A DNA stretch of 64,000 nucleotides from Ferrithrix thermotolerans DSM 19514 (GTDB lineage Bacteria; Actinomycetota; Acidimicrobiia; Acidimicrobiales; CAIXPF01). A model generated the notes under the pieces. The model was not told where the DNA came from, ran no database searches, and worked only from the letters and a program-made list of their open reading frames with translations. This document shows positions 42,321 to 50,696 of the stretch, piece after piece; positions within the stretch are counted from its first letter, which is position 1; each line of letters begins with the position of its first letter. The translations under genes and the position numbers were made by a program. The stretch lies in contig CAMDQT010000001.1 of NCBI GenBank assembly GCA_945906305.1, positions 124,001-188,000 of the forward strand. Direction: 5' to 3'.

Positions 42321-43927
42321 GCCATGCCAATCGCCTGGTCGGTCTGCTGGCCGGATGGCTGGCAGTTTTGGTGGTCGTTTTGGTGGTCGGTGCCGGTGTG
42401 GCGGGCGCGCATGCCGACCTTGTCTCGACCGATCCGGCATCGGGAGCGGTGTTGCTGGGTCAGCCGACCGCGGTGGCCCTGTTTTTCACCGAAGCCGTTG
42501 ATCCGGTCCCGGGCGGTATCCGGCTGGTACGCAGCGATGGTTCAGTGGTGGCGTCTGGCCCGGTCGGCCGGGTCGGTGGCGCTGATTCGACGGTCGAGCT
42601 CGGTGTCCCGCTATCGCTTCCCGAGGACACCTATGTCGTGTCCTGGCGGGTGATCTCGGCCGACGCTCATCCGGCGCGGGGTGCGTTCACATTTCAGGTT
42701 GGCGAGGGGGCGAGGAAGTCGGTGGGGCCGCTCGTGGAGCGACTTCTGCTTGACCAGGGTGGTCGTCGTGGCCTCGGTGTGCTGTTGGCGGCCGGACGGT
42801 GGATTTCCTTCGCGGGTGTGGTGCTCAGTGCGGGGTGGTTGTTGTTTGCCGCCAGTGGGCTGAACGATCGGGTCCCGACAGGCGCGGTGGCTTGGGCGGC
42901 GGGGGTAGGCACTGTGGGCACGGCGATCATGATTGGGGCGCAGGCCGTGAACCAGAGCGGGTCCTGGGCATCGCTGCTAAGTCCGCAGGCGTACGCCGAG
43001 GTGTTCACCACCCGGGCGGGCACGTGGTGGGTGGCGCGGACCACGGTGTTGGCGCTGCTGTCGGTGGCCGCCGCGCTCCTGCGTCGCACCGGGCCCTGGG
43101 GGCCGATAGCTGCGCTGGCGCTCGTGACGGTGACCGCCTGCGGCGGTCATGCGGTGACTGGGCGCTGGGTTGCGGTCGGGTTGGTGGCGACTGTGGCCCA
43201 CCTCGTGGCGCTCGGACTATGGGCGTCGGGGCTCGTTACCTTGGCCCGGGGCCGGGGAATCGGGCTTGGCGAGCACGGCCGCGTTGGCTTCGCTCGTCGC
43301 TTCACTCCCTACGCTTTGGGTTCGCTGGCCGTGCTCGTCGCCAGTGGAGCGGTTAACGCGCTCCGCCAGGCCGGTAGTCCCGACAGCCTCCTCGGCACGG
43401 ACTACGGGCGATTGCTGCTGGTAAAGCTTGCAGGGGTGGCGGGCCTTGTGGTGGTGGCAGCGATCGCCCGCCGTGCCTCACGACGCTCGGATGGTAACGG
43501 CTTAATCGGACCGGCACTCGCCGAGGTGGCGCTGATCGCCCTGGTGTTGTCGGTGACGGTGGTGCTGGTGAACGTCAGGCCGGGGTTGACCGAAACTCGT
43601 GGTCCCCTCATCGTGTCGGCCGTGGTCGGTGAGCGGACGGCCCAGGTGGTGCTCGATCCGGCCCGGGCCAGCGGCTCAAGCTTGCATGTGTACCTCAGTA
43701 GCGCGCGCGGTGCGCTCGACCGGGCCACTCAGATCACCGTGACGGCCACGCTACCGGCGCAGGACATCGGACCGCTTCCACTCGAGGTGTTCTCGGCGGG
43801 CCCGAACCACGTCACCGGCCCGCACATCGTCTTGGCGCTAGCTGGCGACTGGGTCATCGAGGTCACCGCCCGTTACGGCGAGTTCGAACAGGTCCGATTC
43901 CGAACCACTATGACGGTGCACAAATGA
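42317..43927 (+). CDS. CopC-CopD fusion, copper uptake/resistance protein
   Basis: A 536-residue membrane protein of the YcnJ type. The signal peptide ends near AGVAGA, giving a mature N-terminus AHADLVSTDPASGA whose His is the CopC copper ligand; a second His lies in SADAHPARGAF (about residues 118-128). CopC occupies residues about 33-135. The CopD part follows with about eight helices between residues 155 and 425. An extra C-terminal beta-rich domain of about 110 residues is on the outside. Moves or holds copper at the membrane. ATG at 42317 overlaps the previous stop. Third gene of a coupled three-gene operon. Confidence 0.88.
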   Translation: MSHANRLVGLLAGWLAVLVVVLVVGAGVAGAHADLVSTDPASGAVLLGQPTAVALFFTEAVDPVPGGIRLVRSDGSVVASGPVGRVGGADSTVELGVPLSLPEDTYVVSWRVISADAHPARGAFTFQVGEGARKSVGPLVERLLLDQGGRRGLGVLLAAGRWISFAGVVLSAGWLLFAASGLNDRVPTGAVAWAAGVGTVGTAIMIGAQAVNQSGSWASLLSPQAYAEVFTTRAGTWWVARTTVLALLSVAAALLRRTGPWGPIAALALVTVTACGGHAVTGRWVAVGLVATVAHLVALGLWASGLVTLARGRGIGLGEHGRVGFARRFTPYALGSLAVLVASGAVNALRQAGSPDSLLGTDYGRLLLVKLAGVAGLVVVAAIARRASRRSDGNGLIGPALAEVALIALVLSVTVVLVNVRPGLTETRGPLIVSAVVGERTAQVVLDPARASGSSLHVYLSSARGALDRATQITVTATLPAQDIGPLPLEVFSAGPNHVTGPHIVLALAGDWVIEVTARYGEFEQVRFRTTMTVHK

Positions 43928-43951
43928 AACGGCTGACTTAGCGTTACCGCC

Positions 43952-44299
43952 ATGAGTATCCGGGTGGAACTAGACGAGTTGGCTGATGCGGTGGCGGAGT
44001 TCGGTGAAACTGGCTATTTGATGAGCGTCGGTGGCGATGGCCGACCGCGGATCAACCACGTCCGCTTCACAGCCATCGCCGGCGAATTACGCGCCGAAGT
44101 GGGGCGCCGGACCGCTGATGCCCTGTTGGCACAGCCGCTGGTTTCCTGCCTGTGGCCGACCACCGACCCGGACGGGATGAACCTCATTGTTGACGGCGAG
44201 GCCACGGTCCAAACCGCGGAGCAGGTCACCACGGCAGTTATTCGCGTCAATTGGGCGGTGCGCCATGCGCCTCCCACTGGTCGGTTAGCTCAGAGCTGA
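43952..44299 (+). CDS. Small split-barrel flavin-binding-like protein (PPOX superfamily)
   Basis: A 115-residue protein with the beginning of a pyridoxamine-phosphate-oxidase-like split barrel: [24 protein letters not shown], then [24 protein letters not shown] in separate strands. Such small proteins bind FMN, F420 or haem, or are plain dimers. No specific cofactor residue can be assigned. ATG at 43952, 24 bases after copCD, so it may be co-transcribed but is not coupled. Its last ten bases overlap the opposite cyclophilin gene. Confidence 0.6.
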   Translation: MSIRVELDELADAVAEFGETGYLMSVGGDGRPRINHVRFTAIAGELRAEVGRRTADALLAQPLVSCLWPTTDPDGMNLIVDGEATVQTAEQVTTAVIRVNWAVRHAPPTGRLAQS

Positions 44300-44796
44300 C
44301 CGCAGTCGGCGATGGTGACCTTGGACCCGGGGGTGCCGTTGCGCGAGCCGAGGCTTTCGAGTTTGGCGAGCAGGTCCATGCCGTCGGTCACCTTGCCGAA
44401 GACCACGTGCTTGCCATCGAGCCACGCCGTCGTCACCGTGGTGATGAAGAACTGTGAGCCGTTGGTGTTAGGCCCGGCATTGGCCATTGACAGCAGACCC
44501 GGCTCGGTGTGGCGGAGGGTGAAGTTCTCGTCGGAGAAGCGGTCGCCGTAAATGGACTTTCCGCCTGTCCCGTTGTGCCGGGTGAAGTCGCCGCCCTGGC
44601 ACATGAATTCGGGGATGATCCGATGGAACCCTGAGCCCTTGTAGCCGAAACCGGGCTCGCCGGTGCACAGGGCGCGGAAGTTCTCTGCCGTCTTGGGCAC
44701 TACATCGGCGAAAAGCTCAAAGGTGAGACGCCCGGCCGGCGCGTCGTCGATGGTGATGTCGAAATAGACCGAAGGATTGGTGGTGTCGTCGCTCAT
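44290..44796 (-). CDS. Peptidyl-prolyl cis-trans isomerase, cyclophilin type (eukaryote-like)
   Basis: Catalyses proline isomerisation in the cytoplasm. The 168-residue product resembles cyclophilin A rather than the short bacterial Ppi[21 protein letters not shown] (active-site Arg and Phe), the [12 protein letters not shown] insert, [15 protein letters not shown], and the Trp-containing [11 protein letters not shown] that binds cyclosporin. ATG at 44796 gives a normal cyclophilin N-terminus (about [12 protein letters not shown]); an ATG at 44838 would add 14 residues with no homology. No ribosome-binding site is strong for either. It is divergent from the LLM enzyme at 44850. Confidence 0.93.
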   Translation of the reverse strand: MSDDTTNPSVYFDITIDDAPAGRLTFELFADVVPKTAENFRALCTGEPGFGYKGSGFHRIIPEFMCQGGDFTRHNGTGGKSIYGDRFSDENFTLRHTEPGLLSMANAGPNTNGSQFFITTVTTAWLDGKHVVFGKVTDGMDLLAKLESLGSRNGTPGSKVTIADCGQL

Positions 44797-44849
44797 GCGA
44801 GCACCACGGTAGTAGCCGTGGACGTCTCGGGAAGCCATGATTGGTGTTC

Positions 44850-45872
44850 ATGGCGCTGCGATTCGGCATGTTCGATCAGCTGGAGCAACCCGGTACGGTC
44901 CCGTTGCACCAGCTTTATAGCGATCGACTGGGCCTGGTGTCTCGGGCTGAGGATGCCGGGTTTTGGGGCTACCACAAGTCTGAGCACCACATGATCCCGC
45001 TCGATGCTGCGCCGAGCATCAACCTTTTCCTTGCTGCTGCGGCGGCGCGGACCTCACGGATTCGTCTGTGTTCCTTGGTTCACTTATTGCCCTTTTACCA
45101 TCCGTTGCGTTTGGTCGAGGAAATATGCATGCTCGACCATTTGAGCCACGGGCGCTTCGAGTTTGGCTTCGGCAGGGGCATAAGCGCTCCGGAACATCGC
45201 CTGTGGGGTCTCAACGACGCCGAGGGGGATGTTCGGACCGCGGAGGCACTTGAGATCATCCTCGCTGCGCTGCAGTGCGAGGGGTCCTTCAGCTTCGAGG
45301 GCCGCTTTTGGCGGTTTCAGGACGTGCCGCTTGAGGTGACGCCTTTTCAGCGGCCCTATCCACCACTTTGGCGGCCGGGAACGTTGCAGACCGCCGCCGC
45401 GCTCGGCGTGAGCACGTTGGTCGGTGGGCCGACGGCGGTGGTGGCCAAGGCCGTCCAAACGTACAACGAGCTTCGCCAGCCGGGGGTCGGACGCCACCAT
45501 GAACCACAAGTTGCAGGTATTCGGAAGTTCTTCGTGGCCAAGACCGATCGGGAGGCGGAGGATCGGGCACGGGCGTCCTGGGTGGCTTATACCGAGCATC
45601 TGACCCGTTTGTTCCGCCGATTCGAGCTTCCGGTCCCGAACGACCCGACCTTGGGTGGCGATTTCGACCGGGCGTTGGCCGTTCAGGCGGTCGTCGTGGG
45701 TGGGCCTGAACGTGTTCTGGCGTCGGTTGAGGAGTTCGCGGCTAACAGCGGGACCGACTATCTGGTCGGAGCCTTTGCGTGGGGTGACCTCTCCATCGAC
45801 GAGGTCTGTCGGTCCTTTGACCTGTTTGCCGAGCATGTGGTGCAGCCGATGAAGGCAACCCTCGCCCTCTGA
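44850..45872 (+). CDS. LLM-class (luciferase-like) flavin-dependent oxidoreductase
   Basis: A 340-residue TIM-barrel monooxygenase-like enzyme that uses FMN or F420. Features are the opening LRFGMFDQLEQPG, a helix containing SRAEDAGFWGYHKSEHH (about residues 30-46), RIRLCSLVHLLPFYHPLRLVEE and LDHLSHGRFEFGFGRG, typical of the luciferase group. Substrate is unknown; families of this kind act on alkanals, alkanesulfonates or plant toxins. ATG at 44850 used. The next gene is 259 bases away on the same strand, so it is probably monocistronic. Confidence 0.88.
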   Translation: MALRFGMFDQLEQPGTVPLHQLYSDRLGLVSRAEDAGFWGYHKSEHHMIPLDAAPSINLFLAAAAARTSRIRLCSLVHLLPFYHPLRLVEEICMLDHLSHGRFEFGFGRGISAPEHRLWGLNDAEGDVRTAEALEIILAALQCEGSFSFEGRFWRFQDVPLEVTPFQRPYPPLWRPGTLQTAAALGVSTLVGGPTAVVAKAVQTYNELRQPGVGRHHEPQVAGIRKFFVAKTDREAEDRARASWVAYTEHLTRLFRRFELPVPNDPTLGGDFDRALAVQAVVVGGPERVLASVEEFAANSGTDYLVGAFAWGDLSIDEVCRSFDLFAEHVVQPMKATLAL

Positions 45873-46131
45873 GGTTCTCACGCTCAGCGGTCGCCCTGGA
45901 GCGCGTTTCAGAGCACTCCCACCCTTCACCATTGAATCGCCGTGATGCTTGGAACGATTCGACGTCGATTCGCTCCGAGCGGTTGGATTAATACCTATAG
46001 GCCTTCGGCCCCCGCCGGCTCGGCGAACGTGAAGCACGACGGGATTCGCTGTCATACCCTCGCTGGATGATGGTGATGTGTATCGGGTCCCACGGGGGCC
46101 TGCGACCATTTCGTCAGGAAGAACTTCGGCC
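45873..46131. other. Noncoding region upstream of the small helical/HTH protein gene
   Basis: A 259-base gap with lower GC content than its neighbours. It holds an AT-rich element TTGGATTAATACCTATAGG (45984-46002) that may be part of a promoter, and an 8-bp palindrome CGACGTCG just upstream (inside ATTCGACGTCGATT). No clear -35/-10 pair with correct spacing and no intrinsic terminator for the LLM gene were found. Confidence 0.35.
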
Positions 46132-46638
46132 ATGGACCAACGTCGTGTCGATCCGATTCGTCAATTCAGCCCGGTGTTGGGGCAAAAGCGTCGTCAACTC
46201 GAACAGCACTATGCAGCGCTTGAGCGGGACATCGACGAACTCGACCGAGAGCTTCGTCGGCTGAGCCGTCGTCGCCAGGAACTACGCGAGCGTCGCAGGG
46301 CCGTTCACCGGCAGCTCTGGGTCAATCTGGCCAAGAGGGGACGCCGCGCTGCCCCCGACGGTCGTGAAGCACTCCCGCCGCTACCGACTAGGGCATCGAT
46401 GTTGTGGGGACGTCGCCTTCGCTCGGCATGCTTGGCTGTGCTGGCCAGACGTGGTCCACTACCACTGGTTGAGATACACGCCGAACTTCATCGGCTGGGG
46501 CTCGGAGTTGCTCAATCCAAGCCTGTCAAGGCCTTGGCTGATGCCCTCGGCTACGAAGCTGACCAGGGCCGCGTGGTTCGGGTTGAACGCGGCACGTACC
46601 GGCTTGCGTCGAGTACCCGACTCAGCGCGGCAGGTTAG
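46132..46638 (+). CDS. Small coiled-coil protein with winged-helix-like C-terminus
   Basis: Not assignable to a named family. The 168-residue protein is very basic. Residues about 10-75 form a charged coiled coil (QLEQHYAALERDIDELDREL, then an Arg-rich run RRRQELRERRR). Residues about 100-165 look like a winged helix (LAVLARRGPLPLVEIHAELHRLG, then a helix, then GRVVRVERGTYRL as the wing). This suggests a nucleic-acid-binding regulator or a nucleoid-associated role. ATG at 46132 has AGGAAG ten bases upstream. It converges with the VOC gene, overlapping it by four bases at the stops. No related regulated gene is obvious. Confidence 0.6.
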   Translation: MDQRRVDPIRQFSPVLGQKRRQLEQHYAALERDIDELDRELRRLSRRRQELRERRRAVHRQLWVNLAKRGRRAAPDGREALPPLPTRASMLWGRRLRSACLAVLARRGPLPLVEIHAELHRLGLGVAQSKPVKALADALGYEADQGRVVRVERGTYRLASSTRLSAAG

Positions 46639-47153
46639 GAATGGGTGGATGCGCCTGCCAGGTCTTCCTTTTTGCGCAGGGTCCAGGCGTCAACTTCGGC
46701 CCGGGCAGACGCTGCGTAACGTTCCAGGTCGCCGACCTGCACCGTCCGTACCGCCAGCTCCAGACGATGGCCGTTGGGGTCGTAGAAGTAGATCGACTGA
46801 ATGAAGCCGTGATCTACCGGGCCAAGTACGTTGATCCCATGTGCTTCGAGCGACGCCTGCTTCTCGGCCAGAATCTCCAACGAATCGACCTCAAGGGCAA
46901 GGTGTTGCGCCCAATCGGGGTTTGTCTCTTGAACAACGTGTGGCTCAGTGCTCACATCGAAAAAGGCGACCCAGCTGCCGTCGCCCAGCTCGAAGAAAAC
47001 GTGGGCATGGGGCGCGAACTCCTGGGTGGAGGGAACCCGGTCCTGCACAATGGTGTGGGCCAGTCGCAGTCCGAGCACATCAGCGTAGAACTCGGTGGTC
47101 TCTTGGGCATCCCGGCACCGGTAGGCCACGTGGTTGAGTCGCTGGACGGTCAT
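46635..47153 (-). CDS. VOC-family (glyoxalase/dioxygenase fold) protein
   Basis: A 172-residue single-domain vicinal-oxygen-chelate protein. Metal-ligand positions are recognisable: His in VQRLNHVAYRCRD (about residue 8), His in DWAQHLALEVDS and Glu in GHRLELAVRTVQ. Also FYADVLGLRLAHT. Members include ring-cleavage dioxygenases, glyoxalases and methylmalonyl-CoA epimerases; this one cannot be narrowed. ATG at 47153 is preferred, with AAAGGTGG six bases upstream; a start at 47180 would add nine residues. Divergent from the glnX-like gene, with a 107-base gap that must contain both promoters. Confidence 0.85.
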   Translation of the reverse strand: MTVQRLNHVAYRCRDAQETTEFYADVLGLRLAHTIVQDRVPSTQEFAPHAHVFFELGDGSWVAFFDVSTEPHVVQETNPDWAQHLALEVDSLEILAEKQASLEAHGINVLGPVDHGFIQSIYFYDPNGHRLELAVRTVQVGDLERYAASARAEVDAWTLRKKEDLAGASTHS

Positions 47154-47260
47154 GGCAGACCACCTTTCTCCGTACCCCATTTTCCCAGACACCGTATCGG
47201 GTGCAAGCCCCGCGCGCTCCGTCAACGACGCCGAGGCCGCGGCGCCTGCACGCCGCGCTG

Positions 47261-48481
47261 ATGGCGTCAACGTCGACTCCGACCCGTCTCCGCGTCGCTC
47301 AGATTGCAATCACCGGGGTCTGTGTACTGCTCGGCCTAGCGGTGACCGTGATGGCTTCGTCGCGTCGGGCGGATGTGGATCGAGCGGTTCGTGCCTCTTC
47401 CGTGGTTGTGGCTGCGCAGGACCTCGGCGCCGCATTGGGCACCGCCGATGCGGCTTCGGCCAATGCCTTCCTTGCGGGGGGAGTCGACCAGCCCGAACAA
47501 CGGGAGCGCTATGTCACTGCTCTCGATGCCGCCACCGCTGCGCTGCAGGTCGCCGCCGAGACCGCGCTCAGCGACGATGCCCGGGAGGCTGTACAAGAGC
47601 TCTCGCAGCAATTGGGGACCTACACCGGGCTGGTCGAGACGGCTCGTGCCTACAACCGTCAACAGTTACCGCTTGGGGCGGCCTACCTGCGTAGCGCATC
47701 CCGGCTGCTGCGCACCGAGGTGGCAGTGCAACTCGACGCGCTCCAAGCTGCTGGCGACGATTCGTTCCGGGCCGTCGATCAGAACCTAACGGCCGGTGTG
47801 AGTCGCTCACTTCTGGCCCTGACGTTATTTGTGGCCACCGTGCTGGTGGGCATTCAGGTTTGGTTGTCTGGTCTTACCCACCGGTTGTTCAACGCCGGGC
47901 TACTCGGCGCATCGCTGTTGCTCTTGGTTGGCATGATGTGGGTGCTCAACGCTGTATCCAACTCGGCGACGCGTGCGCGCACGGCGACGAGCTCGGGCTA
48001 CGACAATCTGTCGGCGCTTTCGGCCATTCGCTCCGACGCTTACGACCAGCAAACGTTCTCGACGTTCGCTCTGGTCGACCGTGGTTCACGCGACAGCTTC
48101 AACGCCCAAGCGGCGACCGCAGCCAACAACGTCGATGCCCGAATTGCGGCGTTGGGGTCGACCAGCCTCACCGCACCGTGGCGCATCTACCGTGATCTCA
48201 GCCAGCAGGTCACCGCCACTGACACCGGAGGGAGCTATGCGGCCGCCCGCGATCAGCTCACCGCGCCAATCGACGCAACGTCGAGCGTCTTAGGAGCCTT
48301 TGCCAGCTTCGACCAGTCTGTCGTGGAGGAAGTCATCACCTCCGGTGATCTGCTCACCTCTGGCCTCGACGATGCACGTCGCCCGATCGAACAACTGCGC
48401 GTGGTCGGCGTGATCCTTTGTCTGCTGGCCGCGGTGACCGGGGCGTGGGGTCTCCAGAAACGGATCAACGATTACCGATGA
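47261..48481 (+). CDS. glnX: GlnX-like membrane transmitter of the PknG pathway
   Basis: A 406-residue protein with four membrane helices (about residues 13-31, 182-203, 209-230, 381-399) and two outside loops of about 150 residues each, both helical and Thr/Ala/Ser-rich, like the four-helix bundles of chemoreceptor sensor domains. In mycobacteria GlnX relays the state of the amino-acid-binding lipoprotein GlnH to PknG; here glnH follows with an ATGA overlap and pknG is two genes on, which is the main reason for the name. Sequence similarity by eye is only topological. ATG at 47261 is used; GTG at 47201 is possible. First gene of the seven-gene operon. Confidence 0.8.
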   Translation: MASTSTPTRLRVAQIAITGVCVLLGLAVTVMASSRRADVDRAVRASSVVVAAQDLGAALGTADAASANAFLAGGVDQPEQRERYVTALDAATAALQVAAETALSDDAREAVQELSQQLGTYTGLVETARAYNRQQLPLGAAYLRSASRLLRTEVAVQLDALQAAGDDSFRAVDQNLTAGVSRSLLALTLFVATVLVGIQVWLSGLTHRLFNAGLLGASLLLLVGMMWVLNAVSNSATRARTATSSGYDNLSALSAIRSDAYDQQTFSTFALVDRGSRDSFNAQAATAANNVDARIAALGSTSLTAPWRIYRDLSQQVTATDTGGSYAAARDQLTAPIDATSSVLGAFASFDQSVVEEVITSGDLLTSGLDDARRPIEQLRVVGVILCLLAAVTGAWGLQKRINDYR

Positions 48482-49554
48482 GGACTTCACTGAAGCGCTA
48501 CCCAGGCCAGGCCGGACGATGGGCGACGGTTCGCATCGCCGTGGTTGCACTTAGCGCCGCGATGGCGATGGCGTGCAGCGCGAGCTATGTCCCGCCGGCC
48601 GAGGTGTCCTTGCCGCCCAAGGTGACCACGCCGAGCGTGCCGACACCGACGCTGGCGGCCTGCGACAACCTCACGCCGATTGCCGCAGTTGCCACCTATC
48701 CACCACTCGACCCAATGCCGACCCCCGGTGGCTTGATGCCCCCTGGCAGCTACATGGAGACCATCGCCCGTCGCGGCAAGCTGATTGTCGGCACCTCAAT
48801 CGACACCCTCCTGTTCTCCTCGGTGAACCCAGCTAGCAACCAGATGGAAGGATTCGACGTGGACATGGCCCGGCTCGTCGCCGCCGCCATCTTCGGCACG
48901 GCGGAAGGCCACGTGGAATTGCGGGGCATCACCTGGGCGCAACGCATCCCCCTGGTCCTCAACGGTGAGCTCAATCTGGTGGCCCAAACGATGACGATCA
49001 ACTGCAAACGCTGGCAGCAGCTGGCCTTTTCCGAGGTATATCTCTACGCCGGACAGAAACTTCTCGTCGCGGTGGACTCATCAGCGAGCTCCCTGGAAGA
49101 TCTCGCGGGCCAGACCGTATGCGTGTCCGCTGGGGGCACGTCGGCCGACGCGATGCGAGCGCTCAAGGTGGTGCCACCGATCACCGTGATCGAGGTGAGC
49201 AACCAGACTGATTGTGTGGTGTTGTTCCAGCGCGGCGAAGTGGACGCGATCCGCACCGATGACACCGTGCTGGCCGGATTCGCGGCGCAGGACCCATTCT
49301 CGAAAATTGTCGGCCCGGCGCTCTCCTCGGAGCCCTACGGTATGGCCATGAGCCTCGAACACCCTGAGTTCGTCCGCTTCGTCAACAGCGTCTTGCGCCA
49401 AGCTAAGTCCGACACCTCGTCCAAGGGTTGGCAGGCCTCCTACAACCGTTGGTTGCTACCGGCACTCGGTGAGCCGCTGACCAAGATCGACCTTGCCGCC
49501 GCGGGCCCTGCCGCGTTCGGAATACCAGTCGCGGACTACAGCCGGATGCCATGA
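48478..49554 (+). CDS. glnH: GlnH-like amino-acid-binding lipoprotein
   Basis: Extracytoplasmic solute-binding protein (family 3) of 358 residues. The signal ends in AMAMAC with the lipid-anchoring Cys near residue 33. A Pro-rich linker precedes the domain, which shows GKLIVGTSIDTLLFSS, EGFDVDMARLVAAAIFG, RIPLVLNGELNLVAQTMTI and SVSAGGTSADAMRAL-like CVSAGGTSADAM, typical of glutamate/glutamine binders. No permease or ATPase for uptake is near, so it is more likely a receptor than a transporter subunit. It overlaps glnX (ATGA) and the next gene (ATGA). In mycobacteria GlnH senses aspartate/glutamate for PknG. Confidence 0.88.
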   Translation: MRTSLKRYPGQAGRWATVRIAVVALSAAMAMACSASYVPPAEVSLPPKVTTPSVPTPTLAACDNLTPIAAVATYPPLDPMPTPGGLMPPGSYMETIARRGKLIVGTSIDTLLFSSVNPASNQMEGFDVDMARLVAAAIFGTAEGHVELRGITWAQRIPLVLNGELNLVAQTMTINCKRWQQLAFSEVYLYAGQKLLVAVDSSASSLEDLAGQTVCVSAGGTSADAMRALKVVPPITVIEVSNQTDCVVLFQRGEVDAIRTDDTVLAGFAAQDPFSKIVGPALSSEPYGMAMSLEHPEFVRFVNSVLRQAKSDTSSKGWQASYNRWLLPALGEPLTKIDLAAAGPAAFGIPVADYSRMP

Positions 49555-50696
49555 GTGCCGCCGAGCTGTACACCTGGTCTCTCAAGGTTCGCACCGACCT
49601 CGATCGACTCGGTGGACACCTGCTCGACCTCGACGGGGATCCGACCACCAAACTGGTTGCGGCCGGGGGGTTGTCCGGATCGAGCGCCGCTCCAGCGGAT
49701 GCCGCGAACGCCGCCTTGGCTCGGCTATGGGCATTGCTCAGCGCGGTGCGGGTGCAGCTCGACGTGGTCGCCGAGCAACGAGCGAAGGGGCGCAGGGCTG
49801 ACCAAGATCTTGTGGCGCGAACCTTGACCGGGCCAGTGATCGAGGTCGACTCCGGCCTCGGTCTGGGACGGTTGACGGTGGCCGACGCCATGAACATGAT
49901 GACTGCGGACTACGCGCTAGCGACCGAGGTCATCACGAAGATCGGCGCGGCGTGGCGGGACGGCTTGGCGTTGCTCGATGCGGGGCGTAATCGCATGCAA
50001 CTCCTTCAAGCTGACCTTGGGCCGTTCCCCGAGTCAGAGGTGGCCGCAGCCGCGCTCGCCCGGGCCACCGACGCCGCGGCAAGCGATCCTTTGCTCCTCG
50101 GCGAGACGCTTTTGCATCTCCGCCAGGCACTTGAGGGTGTCGATCGTGCGGCGGGATTGTTGCAGACACGACGGCGGCAGTTGCCCGCACAACTGCAACA
50201 AGCGGTAGAGCTCCTCGCCCGTATCGATCGAACGATACGAGAGGGTTCGGTGGCCCTAGACGAGACCCGGGCCAAGATCAACGATCCGATCGGGCTGCTC
50301 GCAGCACTCGATCCGGTCGCCGTCCTCGACGACACGTCACGTGGCCTTGGCCCGTGGCTCGAACGGCTGCGCCTCGCCGCCCAAAGCGATTGGCGCTCGG
50401 CGGTAAACGGCCTGGTGGCCTGGCGGCAGCTGGCCGAGGGTGTCGCCACCACGTCCAGCCAGATACTTGTCGCCAATCGCGCGCCGCTCGAACGACGAAA
50501 CGAGCTACGAGGCTTGCTCGACGCCCTCGTCGTCAAGGCCGCCGCGATCGGCCGGGCGGAGGACCTAGAGCTGTCCGCATTGCATGAATGCGCCCGTTCG
50601 CTGCTCTATGTCGCCCCGTGTGATCTCGCCGTGGCCGGTGTTGCCGTCGACGCCTTTCGCCGGGCCATCGCTCGACCCGCCGGCGGCCAACGATGA
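49551..50696 (+). CDS. Unrecognised helical cytoplasmic protein of the PknG operon
   Basis: A 381-residue protein I cannot place in a family. It has no signal peptide or membrane segment and is almost entirely predicted alpha-helical, with long Leu/Ala/Arg heptad-like runs (for example QLPAQLQQAVELLARIDRTI and LERLRLAAQSDWRSAV) suggesting helical bundles or coiled coils. It lies between glnH and pknG with four-base overlaps on both sides, so it is made in fixed proportion to both. Reasonable possibilities are an adaptor that links GlnX to PknG or a kinase regulator. Nothing in the sequence proves either. Confidence 0.6.
   Translation: MSAAELYTWSLKVRTDLDRLGGHLLDLDGDPTTKLVAAGGLSGSSAAPADAANAALARLWALLSAVRVQLDVVAEQRAKGRRADQDLVARTLTGPVIEVDSGLGLGRLTVADAMNMMTADYALATEVITKIGAAWRDGLALLDAGRNRMQLLQADLGPFPESEVAAAALARATDAAASDPLLLGETLLHLRQALEGVDRAAGLLQTRRRQLPAQLQQAVELLARIDRTIREGSVALDETRAKINDPIGLLAALDPVAVLDDTSRGLGPWLERLRLAAQSDWRSAVNGLVAWRQLAEGVATTSSQILVANRAPLERRNELRGLLDALVVKAAAIGRAEDLELSALHECARSLLYVAPCDLAVAGVAVDAFRRAIARPAGGQR

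Noticed and set aside
45984-46002. AT-rich TAATACCTATAGG element read as a phage-type promoter
   Set aside because: Only a partial resemblance, with no phage polymerase context; kept only as an AT-rich element.
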